Assembly (NCBI RefSeq): GCF_008107645.1
Contig: NZ_SDGY01000005.1
Coordinates: 84,790-148,789, forward strand
Source: Leuconostoc litchii
GTDB taxonomy: Bacteria > Bacillota > Bacilli > Lactobacillales > Lactobacillaceae
Reading direction: 5' to 3'
DNA: 64,000 nucleotides
The translations under genes were made by a program, and so were the position numbers. Position 1 is the stretch's first letter. Every line of letters begins with the position of its first letter. Positions 62,087 to 64,000 of this stretch are shown in pieces. The notes beneath the pieces are model-generated. The model did not search any database. It saw only the letters and a program-made list of their open reading frames with translations, and had not been told where the DNA came from.

Positions 62087-62343
62087 CCCCATATCATCTT
62101 TTATCATGGATAATTTGTTGAAAGTATAAGAATTATTATTACCAATTAATATATTATAATATATCAAAATTTGCAACAAATATAAAAATTGTTATTTTTA
62201 TTACAAACAAAATATTTTATCACAGAAATGTTACGAACTATAATGAAGGTGAAATCGAACAGAGGCATTGAAAAAGGGATCTCGACTTCGTGAGGAGGTT
62301 ATAAATACAGAAGAGAATAGGATAAGCAGAGGAGGAATGGGAA

Positions 62344-63978
62344 ATGTTTTATAGTAGTCAAGTAGTATACGATCACGGTCAGTTAGATAGATACATGCGA
62401 GATAAAAAAGTTTTTCTGATTACCATACTATTAAGTCTAAGTTGTATCGTTAGTGGTATCTTTTTTAATAAAGTAACCGTTTATGCAGATGATGTTCCGA
62501 ATACCGCATTAAAAATAGAAAATAATGTGTTATATGGATTTTCGGATGGGCAGTCGCAGCACAGAGGAGCTAATGTTGTGATTCCTAGCAATGTAACGAG
62601 TATTGCTGATACGGCGTTCTATAATCAAGAAATTAGTAGTGTGGACTTTACTTCAGCAACTAACCTAAAGTCCATTGGTGATTTTGCATTTGCAAAAAAT
62701 CAACTTACCTCTGTTCAGTATCCTAAACTAGATGATAATAATTTAGGTTGGTATATTTTTTATGATAATAACATTACTTCTTTGACTTTTGCAAATGGTG
62801 TTACACATATTAATGATGGTGCTTTTGCCAATAACCCAACATTGAAGAGTGTAACGTTTCCAAAAACAATTACATCGATTGGAGATTGGGTGTTTGCTGG
62901 AGACAACTTGCGTGTTGTCGACCTGACAACAATTCAAAATACAAACAGTTTAAGCGTTGGTTCTGGTGCCTTCTATGGTAATCAATCATTCAAAGTATCA
63001 GTCTTACCAAACGATGTGTTAGACAGCAGTGGTCACCATCCCATTCGTTGGTATGGGTATGAAGCGTTTGGCGGTGGTAATACTGGTCAAGCAGCTACTG
63101 TCGCTACACAATATGCGTTGAAACATCAACACTACAGCGCTGGAACACCTGGTACGATAGGTAATGCGGATGATTTTACTTACGATAGTAATGACCACAC
63201 AATAATTACTGGTGTGAAGTCCGGTACGTCAACACTTGGAAAAACCATAGTTATTCCATCTGATGTCACTAAAATTGCTAACAATGCTTTTGAATCACTA
63301 GGTATCATGAGTGTTGACTTTTCTAAGGCTACAAATTTAAAAGAAATTGGAAACTTCGCCTTTTATGATAATCAAATTTCAAATACACTGAATCTACCAA
63401 ATAGCTTAAATAATAATATATCAGGCATCGGCTGGTATGCTTTTGCTTCAAATAATATTGCTAATGTTATTTTTCCTAATAATGATTTAAAGTCGTTAAA
63501 TGATTTTGTTTTTGCGGATAATAAACTAACAGGTGTTGATCTACCTGATACACTACAAACGATTGGAGACGGTACTTTTATTGACAATCAAATTACAGAT
63601 GTGAATTTACCAGTTAATATTCAACGTGTTGGTTCTGGGTGCTTTGCTGGCAATTCGTTTAGTGACAGCCGTGCACAAGAATTGACAACGATGGTTATGA
63701 ATACGAAATCGGAGAAGGATATTTCAGCTATTTTGTATCCATTTGGCATGACCACTTCACAAAAATACAGTCAGCTAAAAAACCAATTTTCTGAGATGAG
63801 CGATGGTACGTGGCAATATTTTGGCAGTGATGGTCTACCAGTAACTGGCCTACAAGTGATTGATGGTCACACTTATTACTTTAATTCAGATGGCACACAA
63901 GTTAAGGGAGGTTCAGTGGAGCTGAAAGATGGTCGTATCCACTACTTTGATGCAAATAGTGGAGATATGTTAAATTAA
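62344..63978 (+). CDS. Secreted BspA-like leucine-rich-repeat protein with glucan-binding-type repeats
   Basis: The 544-residue protein has a signal segment around residues 20-48 (VFLITILLSLSCIVSG, ending VTVYADD). Two blocks of LRR_5/BspA-like repeats follow, about residues 50-250 and 272-460; their openings are similar (VVIPSNVTSIADTAF versus IVIPSDVTKIANNAF), showing internal duplication. The C terminus (about 487-544) holds YFGSDGLPVTGLQ and TYYFNSDGTQVKG units like the glucan-binding repeats of Leuconostoc glucansucrases. It probably stays on the surface by binding dextran or wall glycan. There is no LPXTG. The start at 62344 has GGAGG upstream; an in-frame ATG at 62395 is also possible. 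Confidence 0.82.
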   Translation: MFYSSQVVYDHGQLDRYMRDKKVFLITILLSLSCIVSGIFFNKVTVYADDVPNTALKIENNVLYGFSDGQSQHRGANVVIPSNVTSIADTAFYNQEISSVDFTSATNLKSIGDFAFAKNQLTSVQYPKLDDNNLGWYIFYDNNITSLTFANGVTHINDGAFANNPTLKSVTFPKTITSIGDWVFAGDNLRVVDLTTIQNTNSLSVGSGAFYGNQSFKVSVLPNDVLDSSGHHPIRWYGYEAFGGGNTGQAATVATQYALKHQHYSAGTPGTIGNADDFTYDSNDHTIITGVKSGTSTLGKTIVIPSDVTKIANNAFESLGIMSVDFSKATNLKEIGNFAFYDNQISNTLNLPNSLNNNISGIGWYAFASNNIANVIFPNNDLKSLNDFVFADNKLTGVDLPDTLQTIGDGTFIDNQITDVNLPVNIQRVGSGCFAGNSFSDSRAQELTTMVMNTKSEKDISAILYPFGMTTSQKYSQLKNQFSEMSDGTWQYFGSDGLPVTGLQVIDGHTYYFNSDGTQVKGGSVELKDGRIHYFDANSGDMLN

Positions 63979-64000
63979 AACACAAAAAAGATGCTATTCA

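Noticed and set aside
1..64000. CRISPR arrays, insertion sequences, prophage or rRNA operons
   Set aside because: No spaced direct repeats, transposase or integrase genes, phage structural genes or rRNA sequence were recognised.

Overview
The window looks like an origin-proximal piece of the chromosome of a low-GC, heterofermentative lactic acid bacterium, most likely Leuconostoc or a close relative. The grounds are a full-length phosphoketolase, an oligopeptide permease cluster followed by pepO, a Firmicutes-type wal operon with htrA and rlmH, a gdpP-rplI-dnaB block of the kind usually found a few genes from dnaA/gyrBA, and a surface protein with C-terminal repeats like those of Leuconostoc glucansucrases. 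Genus is inferred from content, not from a search. Most genes lie on the plus strand across all 64 kb, so replication probably enters from the left. A near-perfect parS site at 5470 fits origin proximity.

Layout. 1-6.4 kb: end of gdpP, rplI, dnaB, a secreted 5'-nucleotidase, a minus-strand pair (HExxH membrane protein, YbaK-type deacylase) and a divergent GntR regulator. 6.5-10.3 kb: phosphoketolase with a strong promoter, a small minus-strand unit with its own promoter, 20-codon ORF, four competing RNA segments and terminator, and an ABC ATPase. 10.5-15.4 kb: ilvB-ilvN-ilvC-ilvA, then convergent ridA, whose product clears the reactive enamine made by IlvA. 15.5-19.1 kb: an isopropylmalate-dehydrogenase-like protein without catalytic residues, a HAD phosphatase, tpx and prs. 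19.1-26.3 kb: walR-walK-walH-walI, htrA, a 0.46-kb DnaA-box cluster, rlmH. 26.3-33.4 kb: YhgE/Pip protein with an Rrf2-like regulator, nnrE, a lysine riboswitch controlling alr-asd, and a YdcF-type membrane protein. 33.5-40.4 kb: a heterodimeric ABC exporter and a four-gene polar amino acid uptake operon behind a structured leader. 40.5-48.4 kb: oppA-oppBCDF and pepO, forming a peptide uptake and hydrolysis unit. 48.4-64 kb: TSUP permease, tRNA-Tyr and tRNA-Gln, a GtfA-like glycosyltransferase with partner, pgk, an MFS carrier, zinc alcohol dehydrogenase, a VOC protein, an ABC-F ATPase, tRNA-Ser, a short CPA2 antiporter, a uracil-DNA-glycosylase-like protein, a DUF2075 ATPase, a GNAT acetyltransferase and a leucine-rich-repeat surface protein.

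The most interesting signals are regulatory: the DnaA-box cluster without dnaA between htrA and rlmH; the orphan leader-peptide attenuator near 9.4 kb; several genes whose -10 element sits about 6-10 nt from the start codon with no Shine-Dalgarno (candidate leaderless mRNAs); and three short ORFs that each overlap the start of a membrane-associated protein gene lacking its own ribosome site. I saw no prophage, insertion sequence, CRISPR array or rRNA operon.
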